DNA of 58,628 nt from Mycobacterium asiaticum (GTDB taxonomy: Bacteria > Actinomycetota > Actinomycetes > Mycobacteriales > Mycobacteriaceae), in NCBI RefSeq assembly GCF_001673315.1, contig NZ_LZLQ01000147.1, forward strand, positions 1 through 58,628. The letters are read 5' to 3'. The translations under genes were made by a program, and so were the position numbers. This document shows positions 58,534 through 58,628 of this stretch, one piece after another (positions within the stretch are counted from its first letter, which is position 1; every line of letters starts with the position of its first letter). Under the pieces are notes generated by a model that was given only the letters and a program-made list of their open reading frames with translations, was not told where the DNA came from and searched no databases.

Positions 58534-58628
58534 GGGTTCCCAACCCGTGCTGCCGCTGCCCGGCTTGGAGGACGAGCCGGTAAAAGAGTCCGCGCCGGCC
58601 CAGCCTGCCGTCGCGGAACCCGAGGCCG
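58386..58628. repeat. 77-bp perfect inverted repeat at right edge
   Basis: The stretch 58386-58462 is the exact reverse complement of 58552-58628 (77 bases each), with an 89-base spacer. The spacer holds a small palindrome CACGGGTT-CCC-AACCCGTG at 58531-58549. The second arm ends exactly at the window edge and may continue beyond. The arm codes for part of the Rv0461-like protein on the minus strand, and the same peptide on the plus strand in the second arm. Confidence 0.97.

Noticed and set aside
1..58628. tRNA, rRNA, CRISPR arrays, insertion sequences and riboswitches
   Set aside because: I looked for cloverleaf-like stretches, regularly spaced repeats, transposase motifs and known riboswitch cores by eye and found none; a dedicated scan (tRNAscan-SE, Infernal, ISfinder) could still find something small.

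Overview
The window looks like chromosomal DNA from a non-tuberculous Mycobacterium. Evidence: high G+C, many GTG starts, mycolic acid cyclopropane synthases, mycothiol synthesis (mshA), SenX3-RegX3, heparin-binding haemagglutinin, RamB/isocitrate lyase, and a gene order that follows, in reverse, the Mycobacterium tuberculosis stretch from about Rv0461 to Rv0522. Family and Rv assignments are from memory of those proteins, not from a search. Several genes of the M. tuberculosis stretch are absent here: mmpS2-mmpL2 between serB1 and Rv0508, the Rv0515 repeat protein, and umaA between pcaA and fadB2. The species cannot be named from the sequence alone.

Layout. 0-3.2 kb: hemerythrin-like protein and manganese catalase (convergent, shared terminator), then a GabP-type permease. 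3.3-10.3 kb: an envelope acyl-group cluster (Tat-exported esterase, acyltransferase-SGNH fusion, 38-residue membrane peptide, secreted SGNH hydrolase, DUF2252 protein, second acyltransferase). 10.5-17.4 kb: STAS protein (Rv0516c/OprA type), two membrane proteins and the haem operon hemA-hemC-hemD-hemB, headed by a glutaredoxin-like gene. 17.4-19.9 kb: serB1-like phosphatase, hadD, cmaA2, strong terminator. 20-27.6 kb: minus-strand run ppx1, Rv0497, Rv0498, thioesterase, proC, excisionase-type HTH protein, a 33-residue ribosomal protein, galE2-like SDR, PlsC-type acyltransferase.

27.7-32.4 kb: Cys-rich Rv0495c-type protein, FadR-like regulator, and its divergent three-gene cassette ending in a GMC oxidoreductase. 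32.5-38.6 kb: mshA, Rv0487, gpm1, senX3, two 53-bp MIRU-type units, regX3, with a ROK regulator upstream. 38.8-45.9 kb: SDR, L,D-transpeptidase lprQ, murB, a nitrilase operon, deoC and small envelope proteins. 46-51.7 kb: hbhA, XRE regulator, DUF445 protein, TetR, pcaA, fadB2. 51.8-58.6 kb: icl1, acyl-ACP thioesterase, ramB, CMD-family protein, small membrane protein, lpdC, and a membrane protein whose 5' end lies in a 77-bp perfect inverted repeat touching the window edge.

The genes are mostly core mycobacterial: haem, mycolate modification, mycothiol, peptidoglycan, phosphate signalling, and acetate/fatty-acid metabolism (icl1, fadB2, lpdC under RamB). The most unusual signals are repeats: the MIRU pair with two translationally coupled mini-ORFs, an 18-bp tandem repeat multiplying Thr/Lys at the N-terminus of the STAS protein, a 39-bp direct repeat covering the hbhA terminator, two long palindromes in operons, and the terminal inverted repeat. 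I saw no tRNA, rRNA, CRISPR array, insertion sequence or riboswitch.
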